A DNA stretch of 64,000 nucleotides from positions 62,001 to 126,000 of the forward strand of contig CAMZEK010000001.1 in assembly GCA_947305795.1 (NCBI GenBank). Direction: 5' to 3'. Made by a program: the position numbers and the translations under genes. The notes under the pieces were generated by a model, which did not search any database, was not told where the DNA came from, and worked only from the letters and a program-made list of their open reading frames with translations. The stretch comes from an uncultured Bacteroidales bacterium (lineage in GTDB: Bacteria; Bacteroidota; Bacteroidia; Bacteroidales; F082). The first letter of the stretch is position 1, and every line of letters begins with the position of its first letter. Shown in pieces: positions 16,384 through 24,141 of this stretch.

Positions 16384-18684
16384 ATGAAGATTCTTGTCAG
16401 GACAATATTGCTGCTGACTATGTTCTTGATGTCGGGACTCGCCAATGCGCAAAGTTTTACCAACGATTTCGAGAACGAAAACGAATGGCTTCTGCCATGG
16501 TTCAACATCCATATTGTTTCTGATGGCGATTCCCTTGCGGGGAACCATGTATGCCTCTGCGACTCCATCCATGAATATGGTCTCGGCTTCGGCATCGATG
16601 CAGGGAAAGAGTTCGTGCAACAGAACATCCGTTGCCGATATGAATTCGACTTCCGTGCGCCCGACAGCCTCATCGACGCCCTCATTGTATTCAGCATCAA
16701 TGAGGGTAACAAGCCCTATTGGAACGCCTATTCGCTCAGCGATTTCCACTCTGATTCAACGGGATGGGCACGAGCCAAGTTTGACCTCAGTTTCCCTTTC
16801 GACTACATCGGCGAGGGAAAGGTCCTTTCATACCTATGGAACAGAAGCAAAGAGATCCTATATTTCGACAATGCCAAACTGGAAATCGAAGCCTGGCGCT
16901 CTTCAAGCTATCAACCTGAAATTGAGCACAAACCTGATTCCACATCCCCCGAATTTGGATTACAGTCTCCCTATCTCATGATGTTCCCCACCTATCTCAT
17001 TCCAGTTGTGGAATACATCGACGCGCATGGTGACACCCTATCCGATCCGTCGGTGGTGGAAATCAAGTTTGACGATGGCTGGATTGAGTATTATGGACAG
17101 CCACATTCTTCGATAATTGCCAAATTTGTGGACATTGAAACCACTTTCAAGAAAGATGTCAAGTTGCTGCGTTTGGCCTTGGTTTGGCCTTTGCCCGAAG
17201 GCAAACTCACCATTTATCGTAGAAACCAGCGCGTCGACACCACTGATTTTCAGTATAGTTATTATCTTGACAGAGAGGGCTTTTCTTTCAAAAACGATAG
17301 CCTGAGATTCAGCACCTATCATAATACTGGCATTTCGTCGTTGCAACTCAATATGGAGGACAGAACCGCCTGTTTCAACATCGACTATTGGCGTGACCAT
17401 CCGCTGCTGCACTATCCCATGCGAACGGACACAACGGATTATTTTGAGGACATCTCCTATCGCGAAATCAAGGCGGGCGAAACACTGAAAGGCCATATCA
17501 CCATTTATAACTCCGCACCAGAGGAATTGCCACGCATCATGCCCGTCTGGAACGGCTACCTTTCCGCATTCATTTTCACCGAACACGCCGACTGGACCGA
17601 CCTGCGCACCCATCGCGCCGTACTCTTTGGAAATGAGCATATTACCAAACCCGAAGAGGCTGTTGGCGGTTTCTGCTATTTCGGCATTCCCGTTACGAAA
17701 AGCGTGTTCTACTGGAATCCCGACAACATCACCAATGAGAAAACCAGCAAAGAGCTTTTCACCAGCCCCATCACTTCTATCAAGACGGACAAGGAGTTCT
17801 ATAAACTACTGAAATCCATTAAAAAAGAAGGTTTCGAAATCTGTCTGCACTCGCCTGAAATCTATACCACCATACCGAGCGAATTCCCGAAAGCCATGCG
17901 TTTCATGCGGCGGCAGTTCGGCACAAAAAGCTGGATTGACCACGGCTACAACAACGGTCCCGACAAGAACCGCGAGGATATGGTTTGCGACGGTCTCCTC
18001 CCCGACTCGCCCCAATATGCCGCCACGTTGTGGAAAAAGAACGGCGTGCGCTATTTGTGGAACGCCTATTACGAGGAAAACCGCATGGAAGACCTGATTT
18101 TCGACGGGCATTTCGTGCAGCCCTATGACGGCTTCGGCGACGCACTACCCAACCGACAAATCACCACCCTGCCCAATGGCGACAAAGACTTTTTGCTTTG
18201 GTCGACACCATCCACTTTGGAGGTGAACGAAGACCGCGAATGGTATTATTACTTCGATTCCGTTCGCCTGCAACGCCTTGTAGACCAGCACAATGTTTTC
18301 ATTACCCACACTTACCCCGCTTGGACCGATCCGTGGCGCGCCTTCTGGCAATACAACGAAAACGGCACCGCCGTGGCCATGCCCGGATTCAACTTCGCCT
18401 TGAGCCAACTCGCTCGCTTCCGTGACGAGAAAAAAATTCTGCCGACCACCGTGGAGCAATACCTCAGTTATTACGAAAAGCTCCTCAATATTGATTACCA
18501 AATACTTGACAACTACAGCATAGCCCTCACCAACCGAGGCGATGCCATCAACGGCCTTACCTTGCTTTGCACTAGACCCATCATTGCGGACAAGCCTATC
18601 GACTTCCGCAAAGTAGACGAAGGTTATTTGGTGTGGTTCAATTTGGGCAAAAACGAAACCGCCATCATAAAATACAGACAATGA
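16384..18684 (+). CDS. Large secreted protein of unknown function, possible metal-dependent deacetylase fold
   Basis: A 766-residue protein starting with a signal peptide (MKILVRTILLLTMFLMSGLANAQ). The first 170 or so residues look like a beta-rich binding or jelly-roll domain (FTNDFENENEWLLPW... FDNAKLEIEAW). Further on are possible metal ligands: TEHAD (His401, Asp403), GNEHI (His419), EICLHSPE (His489) and WIDHG (Asp519, His520). The order TxHAD...H-S...DHG resembles NodB-like polysaccharide deacetylases, but the classical TFDDG motif is absent, so this is a suggestion only. It starts 30 bases after ftsZ and overlaps purN by four bases (ATGA). I do not recognise the family. Confidence 0.75.
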   Translation: MKILVRTILLLTMFLMSGLANAQSFTNDFENENEWLLPWFNIHIVSDGDSLAGNHVCLCDSIHEYGLGFGIDAGKEFVQQNIRCRYEFDFRAPDSLIDALIVFSINEGNKPYWNAYSLSDFHSDSTGWARAKFDLSFPFDYIGEGKVLSYLWNRSKEILYFDNAKLEIEAWRSSSYQPEIEHKPDSTSPEFGLQSPYLMMFPTYLIPVVEYIDAHGDTLSDPSVVEIKFDDGWIEYYGQPHSSIIAKFVDIETTFKKDVKLLRLALVWPLPEGKLTIYRRNQRVDTTDFQYSYYLDREGFSFKNDSLRFSTYHNTGISSLQLNMEDRTACFNIDYWRDHPLLHYPMRTDTTDYFEDISYREIKAGETLKGHITIYNSAPEELPRIMPVWNGYLSAFIFTEHADWTDLRTHRAVLFGNEHITKPEEAVGGFCYFGIPVTKSVFYWNPDNITNEKTSKELFTSPITSIKTDKEFYKLLKSIKKEGFEICLHSPEIYTTIPSEFPKAMRFMRRQFGTKSWIDHGYNNGPDKNREDMVCDGLLPDSPQYAATLWKKNGVRYLWNAYYEENRMEDLIFDGHFVQPYDGFGDALPNRQITTLPNGDKDFLLWSTPSTLEVNEDREWYYYFDSVRLQRLVDQHNVFITHTYPAWTDPWRAFWQYNENGTAVAMPGFNFALSQLARFRDEKKILPTTVEQYLSYYEKLLNIDYQILDNYSIALTNRGDAINGLTLLCTRPIIADKPIDFRKVDEGYLVWFNLGKNETAIIKYRQ

Positions 18685-19250
18685 AAAGATTATCCATATT
18701 TGTCAGCGGCAACGGCACCAACCTACAACGCATTGCCGAATATTTCTTAGAAGATTTTGAAGTCAAAATTGAGAATGTAGTGTGCAACAACCCTAAGGCC
18801 TATGCCATCGAAAGAGCGAAAAAATTGGGCATCCCTGTGCGAATGATTACCAAGCAAGACTTCAACAGCGAAGCCTTCACTCAAGAGTTGAAAAGCCTTG
18901 GCATCGATCTGATTGTGCTGGCTGGCTTCCTTTGGAAACTGCCAGAGAGCCTCGTCAAAGCCTTCCCCAAAAAGATTGTCAACATCCACCCTGCCTTGCT
19001 ACCCAAATACGGTGGAAAGGGCTTCTATGGCGAGCATGTTCACGAGGCCGTAGTGGCGGCCAAGGAGCCTTATTCGGGAATTACCGTCCACTATGTCAAC
19101 GAGTTATACGACAGCGGAGAAATCATCCTTCAGGCCCGTGTCAGCTTAGACGAAAAAGAAACGCCCGACTCCTTGGCGGCCAAAATCCACCAGTTGGAGC
19201 AGGCGTATTTCCCTGTGGCGATTGAACAAGTACTCAATGCTATTCAGTAG
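18681..19250 (+). CDS. purN: Phosphoribosylglycinamide formyltransferase PurN
   Basis: A 189-residue enzyme that transfers a formyl group from 10-formyltetrahydrofolate to GAR in purine synthesis. It has SGNGTNLQ at residues 8-15, NIHPALLPKYGGKGFYG with the catalytic Asn and His, and SGITVHYVNELYDSGEII with the catalytic Asp. The start at 18681 was chosen because it begins right at MKRLSIFVSGNGTN and forms an ATGA overlap with the upstream secreted-protein gene. The 3' end overlaps the convergent yitT-type gene by 11 bases. Confidence 0.96.
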   Translation: MKRLSIFVSGNGTNLQRIAEYFLEDFEVKIENVVCNNPKAYAIERAKKLGIPVRMITKQDFNSEAFTQELKSLGIDLIVLAGFLWKLPESLVKAFPKKIVNIHPALLPKYGGKGFYGEHVHEAVVAAKEPYSGITVHYVNELYDSGEIILQARVSLDEKETPDSLAAKIHQLEQAYFPVAIEQVLNAIQ

Positions 19251-20184
19251 GCAAAGACTTAAACCCGTTACCCATAATCTCAGAGCTTTCGATCACGTTG
19301 ACGAAAGCGTTGGGGTCAAGGAAACGGAGGTTGGCCTTCAGCTTCACCAAGTCGCTACGGTTCAAGGTCACATAAATCATCTTGCGCTCGGCACCTTGAT
19401 AAAGGCCGCTTCCAGCAAAGACGGTACCACTGCGGTCGAGATCCTTGATGATAAAGTCGCGCACTTCGTCAATCTTGTCGGTAACGATGAAGGCCGTCTT
19501 ATAACTCTTCACGCCCTCCACCACGAGGTCGATAATCTTGCTCTCGATGAAAATCAAGATGACCGAATAGATGGGCAGGCGGATATCTTCGAAGGCGACA
19601 AGGGTGGTCAGTGAGATGATGCTATCGACGATAAGCACAAGTGTTCCGAGGCTAATTTTGGTGTACTTGTGGGCAATCATAGCGATGATGTCGGATCCTC
19701 CCGAAGTGGCGCCAGAGCGGAAAATCACACCGATGGCCAAGCCATAAATGAGACCCGAAACGACCGTGTTCAAGAAGAAGTCAGGCATGAAATAGCGCTG
19801 GACATCCCCTTCCATGAAGAACAACGACGACTGCAGTTCCGTGTCGAAGAACGCACCGTCGTGGATGACAGGGGCATACCCCCACCATGTTTCAAGAATA
19901 TAGGTAAACACGGGTATCAAAATGACCGAAATGACCGTCTTGACGCCAAACTTGGGCCCCAAAATGATGGTGCCAATGATGAGTAGCGGGATGTCCATGC
20001 AAATACCCGCCAAGGAGATTTTCCATCCCCACAGTGCGTTAAACACGTTGGCCAAACCGTACACACCACCTGGCGCCAAGTGGTAAGGATTCACGAACAT
20101 CACATCGCCAACGGCGAACAATGCCGAGCCAAACACCAAGTAAGCGTAGGCCAGAATTTGTTGTCTCAATTTCTCGTTCTTCAT
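19240..20184 (-). CDS. YitT-family membrane protein (DUF161/DUF2179)
   Basis: A 314-residue protein with about five or six hydrophobic helices in the first 200 residues and a soluble C-terminal DUF2179 domain (KSYKTAFIVTDKIDEVRDFII...GSGLYQGAERKMIYVTL). Family hallmarks seen are NPYHLAPGGVYGLA and FRSGATSGGSDIIAM. The substrate of this family is not established. A promoter at 20241-20248 and the terminator just beyond it indicate its own transcript. The gene is convergent with purN, sharing 11 bases at the 3' ends. Confidence 0.9.
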   Translation of the reverse strand: MKNEKLRQQILAYAYLVFGSALFAVGDVMFVNPYHLAPGGVYGLANVFNALWGWKISLAGICMDIPLLIIGTIILGPKFGVKTVISVILIPVFTYILETWWGYAPVIHDGAFFDTELQSSLFFMEGDVQRYFMPDFFLNTVVSGLIYGLAIGVIFRSGATSGGSDIIAMIAHKYTKISLGTLVLIVDSIISLTTLVAFEDIRLPIYSVILIFIESKIIDLVVEGVKSYKTAFIVTDKIDEVRDFIIKDLDRSGTVFAGSGLYQGAERKMIYVTLNRSDLVKLKANLRFLDPNAFVNVIESSEIMGNGFKSLPTE

Positions 20185-20240
20185 AGTCTAAACAAATAAA
20201 AACCAATGATTTGAACTAAATTTACCTCTTATTGAAGCGG

Positions 20241-20248
20241 CAAAGGTA
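20241..20248 (-). promoter_or_regulatory. -7 promoter element for the YitT-family gene
   Basis: TACCTTTG on the minus strand matches TAnnTTTG and lies about 57 bases upstream of the ATG, directly beside the terminator of the preceding tdh gene. Confidence 0.65.
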
Positions 20249-20250
20249 CG

Positions 20251-20283
20251 AAAAAAGGAGAAATCAAAGATTTCTCCTTTTTT
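20251..20283 (-). terminator. Intrinsic terminator after tdh
   Basis: A perfect 15-base inverted repeat, 20251-20265 against 20269-20283, with an AAA/TTT loop and a GGAGAAATC core, bounded by T runs in the minus direction. It lies 20 bases after the tdh stop. Confidence 0.85.
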
Positions 20284-20303
20284 GATTTTTCAAAATGGCT
20301 ATA

Positions 20304-21251
20304 TCACAGCAGTTTCTTCTTCAAAGTCTCAATCATATCGACCGTCATCCTGTCGAGGTCGTACTTAGGATTCCAGCCCCACTCCTTGCGGGCGCAACTG
20401 TCATCCATCTTGTTCGGCCAACTGTCAGCAATGGCCTGACGAATCGGGTCGAACTTGTACTCCATTTCGAAGTTCGGATAGTACTTCTTGATGGCGTTGT
20501 AGATGATCTCAGGGTCGAAACTCATGGCCGTCACGTTGAACGAGTTGCGGTGTACCAGCTTGGTCGGGTCAGCTTCCATGATGTCGACCATGGCATCCAG
20601 AGCGTCAGGCATATACATCATGTCCATGTAAGTGCCTTTGCTGATGGGGCAATAGAATTTCTCGCCTTTCACGGCGGCATAGTAAATCTCCACGGCGTAG
20701 TCGGTGGTGCCACCGCCAGGCAACGTCAAGTTGCTGATGAGGCCTGGGAAACGGACGCTACGCGTGTCGACGCCAAAGCGGGTAAAATAATAGTCGCTCA
20801 ACAATTCGCCTGTCACCTTGGTCACGCCGTAAATGGTGTTCGGGCGCTGGATGGTGTCCTGCGGTGTGTTGTCGTGCGGCGTACTGGCACCGAAAGCACC
20901 AATGGAGGATGGCGTGAAGACGGCGCAGTTGAAGATACGAGCCGTCTCAAGGCAATTCACCAACGAGCCGATGCCGACATTCCAACCCAGCATGGGATTC
21001 TTCTCGGCTGTTGCCGAAAGGATGGCTGCGAGGTTATAGATGGTGTCGATGTTGTAGCGTTTCACCACCTCGACGATTTGCATGATCTGTGTCGAGTCGA
21101 TTCTCTCAAAAGGACCGGTCTCGGCAATCTCACCAGTCAAAGGGCGAAGATCGCTCGCAACCACGTTTTCGTTTCCGTAGGTGCGGCGAAGCTTCTTCAC
21201 CAATTCTGTTCCGATTTGTCCACCAGAACCGATTATCAATATCTTTTTCAT
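20304..21251 (-). CDS. tdh: L-threonine 3-dehydrogenase, short-chain (epimerase-like) type
   Basis: A 315-residue extended short-chain dehydrogenase. The NAD loop is GSGGQIG (residues 8-14), the catalytic pair is Tyr141/Lys145 in YGVTK, and TPSSIGAFG precedes it. RFPGLIS and GTTDYAVEIYYAAV are characteristic of the GalE-like threonine dehydrogenase family, not of true epimerases. It oxidises L-threonine to 2-amino-3-ketobutyrate. The gene for the next enzyme, kbl, lies immediately upstream on the same strand, which strongly supports the call. A REP-like element fills the 179-base gap between the two. Confidence 0.92.
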   Translation of the reverse strand: MKKILIIGSGGQIGTELVKKLRRTYGNENVVASDLRPLTGEIAETGPFERIDSTQIMQIVEVVKRYNIDTIYNLAAILSATAEKNPMLGWNVGIGSLVNCLETARIFNCAVFTPSSIGAFGASTPHDNTPQDTIQRPNTIYGVTKVTGELLSDYYFTRFGVDTRSVRFPGLISNLTLPGGGTTDYAVEIYYAAVKGEKFYCPISKGTYMDMMYMPDALDAMVDIMEADPTKLVHRNSFNVTAMSFDPEIIYNAIKKYYPNFEMEYKFDPIRQAIADSWPNKMDDSCARKEWGWNPKYDLDRMTVDMIETLKKKLL

Positions 21252-21304
21252 TTTTACTTAATTTATATTTCAAAGCTGGGAAACCTTACATTAACACCTT
21301 TTAT

Positions 21305-21392
21305 CGTCATGGCGGAGGAACATCCGCCATCTCCCAAACGCGAAGACAAATCCTTTCCGCACAGGGGATTGCGGGTCAAGCCCGCAATGACG
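21305..21392. repeat. REP-like element with two hairpins between kbl and tdh
   Basis: An 88-base stretch bounded by CGTCAT (21305-21310) and its reverse complement ATGACG (21387-21392). Inside are two hairpins: ATGGCGGA/TCCGCCAT (21309-21316 and 21323-21330) and ATTGCGGG/CCCGCAAT (21368-21375 and 21381-21388). The second hairpin resembles a widely dispersed extragenic repeat family. No open frame of note lies within. A copy count in the genome would settle its nature. Confidence 0.7.
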
Positions 21393-21430
21393 GTAAAGGT
21401 CTAGTGTAGTGTCCCAAGGTCTCGTGTCTA

Positions 21431-22618
21431 TTACTTCAGGATACCTAATTCTTTACCAATCTTCACGAAGGCAGCGATGCACTTGTCGAGGTGCTCACGC
21501 TCGTGGGCAGCGCTCACCTGCACGCGGATACGGGCCTGTCCCTTCGGCACCACAGGATAGTAGAATCCCGTGACGAAGATGCCTTCTTCCTGCAACTTGG
21601 CAGCGAACTTCTGTGACAGCGGGGCGTCGTAAAGCATCACGGCGCAAATGGCAGATTGTGAAGGCTTGCAGTCGAAGCCAGCCTCGGTCATCTTCTTGAT
21701 GAAATATGCCGTGTTTTCGTGGAGCTTGTCTTGCAAAGCATTGGTCTCGCTCATCATCTCGAACATACGGATGCCAGCAGCCACAAGACCCGGAGCCATC
21801 GAGTTGGAGAACAAATACGGACGCGAACGCTGACGCAGCATGTCGATGATTTCTTTACGACCTGTAGTGAAGCCACCCATAGCACCACCAAAGGCCTTGC
21901 CGAGGGTACCGGTCAAGATTTCAATCTTGCCACGGAGGTTGTAGTGTTCGGTGACACCACGACCCGTGCGGCCGACCACGCCAGCGGAGTGGCTCTCGTC
22001 GACCATCACCATGGCGTTGTATTTCTGTGCCAATTCATAGATCTTATCGAGCGGGCAGACATTGCCGTCCATCGAGAACACACCGTCGGTGACGATGAGG
22101 CGGAAGCGGCAGCCTTGTGCATCTTGCAGTTGCTTCTCAAGGTCGGCCATGTCGGCATTGGCATAGCGGAAACGCTGGGCCTTGCAAAGGCGCACGCCGT
22201 CGATGATGGAAGCGTGGTTCAAAGCATCGGAGATGATAGCGTCATCGGGACCAAGCAATGGCTCAAACACACCGCCATTGGCATCGAAGCAAGCAGCATA
22301 AAGGATAGTGTCTTCCGTGCCGAAGAACTCAGCAATCTTGGCTTCCAACTTCTTGTGGAGATCCTGGCAACCGCAGATGAAACGGACGGAGGCCATACCA
22401 AAGCCACGGGCATCCATGCCGTCCTTGGCGGCCTGAATCAATTCGGGATTGTCAGCCAAACCAAGGTAGTTGTTTGCACAGAAGTTGAGGCACACCTTGC
22501 CACCAACCATGATTTCAGCGCCCTGGGCGCTCTCGATGATGCGTTCACGTTTATAAAGGCCATCAGCATCAATCTGAGCCAATTCCTTTTTCAGATACTC
22601 TTGAAAATCTGCGTACAT
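21431..22618 (-). CDS. kbl: 2-amino-3-ketobutyrate CoA ligase (glycine C-acetyltransferase)
   Basis: A 395-residue PLP enzyme of the alpha-oxoamine synthase family. It cleaves 2-amino-3-ketobutyrate with CoA into glycine and acetyl-CoA. NFCANNYLGLADNPEL lies at about residues 45-60, MVDESHSAG at 205-213, and the PLP lysine is Lys241 in TGTLGKAFGG. The ATG at 22618 was chosen over an upstream in-frame start because MYADFQEYLKKEL is the usual family N-terminus. The promoter at 22736-22743 leaves a leader of over 100 bases containing a long inverted repeat. Confidence 0.95.
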   Translation of the reverse strand: MYADFQEYLKKELAQIDADGLYKRERIIESAQGAEIMVGGKVCLNFCANNYLGLADNPELIQAAKDGMDARGFGMASVRFICGCQDLHKKLEAKIAEFFGTEDTILYAACFDANGGVFEPLLGPDDAIISDALNHASIIDGVRLCKAQRFRYANADMADLEKQLQDAQGCRFRLIVTDGVFSMDGNVCPLDKIYELAQKYNAMVMVDESHSAGVVGRTGRGVTEHYNLRGKIEILTGTLGKAFGGAMGGFTTGRKEIIDMLRQRSRPYLFSNSMAPGLVAAGIRMFEMMSETNALQDKLHENTAYFIKKMTEAGFDCKPSQSAICAVMLYDAPLSQKFAAKLQEEGIFVTGFYYPVVPKGQARIRVQVSAAHEREHLDKCIAAFVKIGKELGILK

Positions 22619-22631
22619 TTTTATTAGTTTT

Positions 22632-22726
22632 AAGTTGTTAGTTATCAGTTTGCAGTTAATCAATTGTTCAATTGGTTAGGCTTTCAGAGGCAAAACTGAC
22701 AACTGCAAACTTCCAACTGACAACTG
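22632..22726 (-). repeat. Long imperfect inverted repeat in the kbl leader
   Basis: 22632-22657 and 22701-22726 are inverted copies matching at 21 of 26 positions, with a perfect 11-base core AGTTTGCAGTT/AACTGCAAACT (22647-22657, 22701-22711) and a 43-base loop. It lies between the promoter and the ATG of kbl, so it would form a hairpin in the leader RNA. Confidence 0.6.
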
Positions 22727-22735
22727 ATTTCGGCG

Positions 22736-22743
22736 CAAAGGTA
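22736..22743 (-). promoter_or_regulatory. -7 promoter element for kbl-tdh
   Basis: TACCTTTG on the minus strand, a full match to TAnnTTTG, 118 bases upstream of the kbl ATG. Confidence 0.65.
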
Positions 22744-22807
22744 CAAAAAGGATTGTTAGGTTGTACAACATTTCTTGGATTTTGTTTGTCAAAATGCACA
22801 CGATACC

Positions 22808-24055
22808 TTATCTTTTCAAGATTTTCCGCCCAAAACGCTGGCCGTTCTGCTCAACTTGCAAGAAATAAACGCCCGAAGGCCATTGCGAGACATCTAAGTG
22901 AAACCCCGAACTTGAGATTAAACCAGTAAACATTTTCCTCCCCATCACATCAACGACGTTAACATTCAAAGGTTTTGATGACAAGGCCTCACCAACACAG
23001 ATGGTCAGCAAGTTTGTAGCAGGATTGGGATAGACCTCAATCAACATCACAGCACTTTCAGCCACCGAAGTCGGAAAGCTCAGGTGATTGAATAAAAAGT
23101 CTCGAGTGATGGCGAAGCAAACATTGAATTTCTCCTCGTTCAACTGGCCAATCGTATTAAGGTAAAAAGCATGACCTTCGCCCTCAAACGGGTGGAACTC
23201 GTAATCAGTAATGCCAATTTCATCGAGGTAATTAGCGATGGCGTGAGAGCCGTACATGAAAGGCATCAGATTAGGCATAACCCCAGCAAAACAATAGCCC
23301 GAGTCGTAGGGTACAGTATTGTCGTCAGTACCGTGAATCATGCACAACGGCACATATTCCTCCGTGCTGATAACGTCCAAGTCCATCACACCGCCCCAGT
23401 GCGGAATGGCTCCAGCCACCGCTGGCGAGCAACCAGCGTACTCGTCGAAACCCGAGCTATGCATCGAACCTAAATCAGGATCCTCAAAGGTCTCTACAGG
23501 ACGCTCATCCTCGTCCATGAAAAGCTCGCACAAAATGGCGATGGAGCCTGCCGAGTTGCCGAGCAAAAAGACCTGTTTCGAGTCAATCCGGTATTCATCG
23601 CAATGATATTTGAAAAACCGAATCGCAGAACTGACATCCTGAGCCGCCATGTAAGCATCTCGAATCAGCGACGTGGAATTAAGATTCCAAAACGAAAGCA
23701 GACGATAGTCGATGGAGGCCGCCACATAGCCATGTTTGGCCAAACGGGTGCAATACTCTACCATGTCAACATAATCGCGGCTGCCTGCAACAAAAGCACC
23801 ACCAAAAACTGTTATCACCAATGGACGCGCCGAAAGGGTGTCGCCCGCCGGCTCGTAAAAGTCGAGATACAATGTAGTTGGTGCTGTCTCCCCTTCCTTA
23901 ATGGCACTGCTGAAAGGGACGGCTGATGAAATGGTCACCTCATCGAAAACAGGTTCAGCATAACGCACACCCGACTGCGCTTTCATCGCATTCACAAACA
24001 AGCCACATGTCAATATAATGGTCAAAATCAACCTTAAGTTTTTGGATGTCTTCAT
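22808..24055 (-). CDS. Secreted alpha/beta-hydrolase (esterase) with type IX sorting domain
   Basis: A 415-residue protein with a signal peptide (about residues 1-27). The hydrolase domain has an oxyanion-type FGGAF (84-88), the nucleophile elbow GNSAG with Ser168, HGTDDNTVPYDSG carrying the likely acid, and EGEGHAF with the likely His. From about residue 335, VYPNPATNLLTICVG...SGVYFLQVEQNGQRFGRKILKR is a type A C-terminal sorting domain of the type IX secretion system, so the enzyme should be exported to the surface or medium. The substrate is unknown; a feruloyl or acetyl esterase is plausible. I chose the ATG at 24055, directly before the signal peptide. It shares a mirrored promoter region with cysS. 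Confidence 0.88.
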   Translation of the reverse strand: MKTSKNLRLILTIILTCGLFVNAMKAQSGVRYAEPVFDEVTISSAVPFSSAIKEGETAPTTLYLDFYEPAGDTLSARPLVITVFGGAFVAGSRDYVDMVEYCTRLAKHGYVAASIDYRLLSFWNLNSTSLIRDAYMAAQDVSSAIRFFKYHCDEYRIDSKQVFLLGNSAGSIAILCELFMDEDERPVETFEDPDLGSMHSSGFDEYAGCSPAVAGAIPHWGGVMDLDVISTEEYVPLCMIHGTDDNTVPYDSGYCFAGVMPNLMPFMYGSHAIANYLDEIGITDYEFHPFEGEGHAFYLNTIGQLNEEKFNVCFAITRDFLFNHLSFPTSVAESAVMLIEVYPNPATNLLTICVGEALSSKPLNVNVVDVMGRKMFTGLISSSGFHLDVSQWPSGVYFLQVEQNGQRFGRKILKR

Positions 24056-24085
24056 TTTACTAATTGTTTGATTATTTACTAACGG

Positions 24086-24093
24086 CAAAATTA
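24086..24093 (-). promoter_or_regulatory. -7 promoter element for the secreted esterase
   Basis: TAATTTTG on the minus strand, 31 bases from the ATG. It is the left half of a perfect 10-base inverted repeat with the cysS promoter. Confidence 0.6.
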
Positions 24094-24104
24094 CAGTTTT
24101 TTTG

Positions 24105-24112
24105 TAATTTTG
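24105..24112 (+). promoter_or_regulatory. -7 promoter element for cysS
   Basis: TAATTTTG on the plus strand, 29 bases before the cysS ATG. It is the right half of the inverted repeat 24086-24095/24103-24112, so the two divergent promoters are mirror images. Confidence 0.65.
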
Positions 24113-24141
24113 CGCCCGATAAACACAAAAACACCAGTAAA

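Noticed and set aside
20304-21251. UDP-glucose 4-epimerase
   Set aside because: The fold and NAD loop fit, but specific segments and the adjacent kbl gene point to threonine dehydrogenase.
20295-21404. A 369-codon plus-strand open frame over tdh
   Set aside because: It covers the well-supported tdh gene in antisense and the REP-like element; no motif or promoter supports it.
21719-22627. A 302-codon plus-strand open frame over kbl
   Set aside because: Antisense shadow of kbl, without family resemblance.
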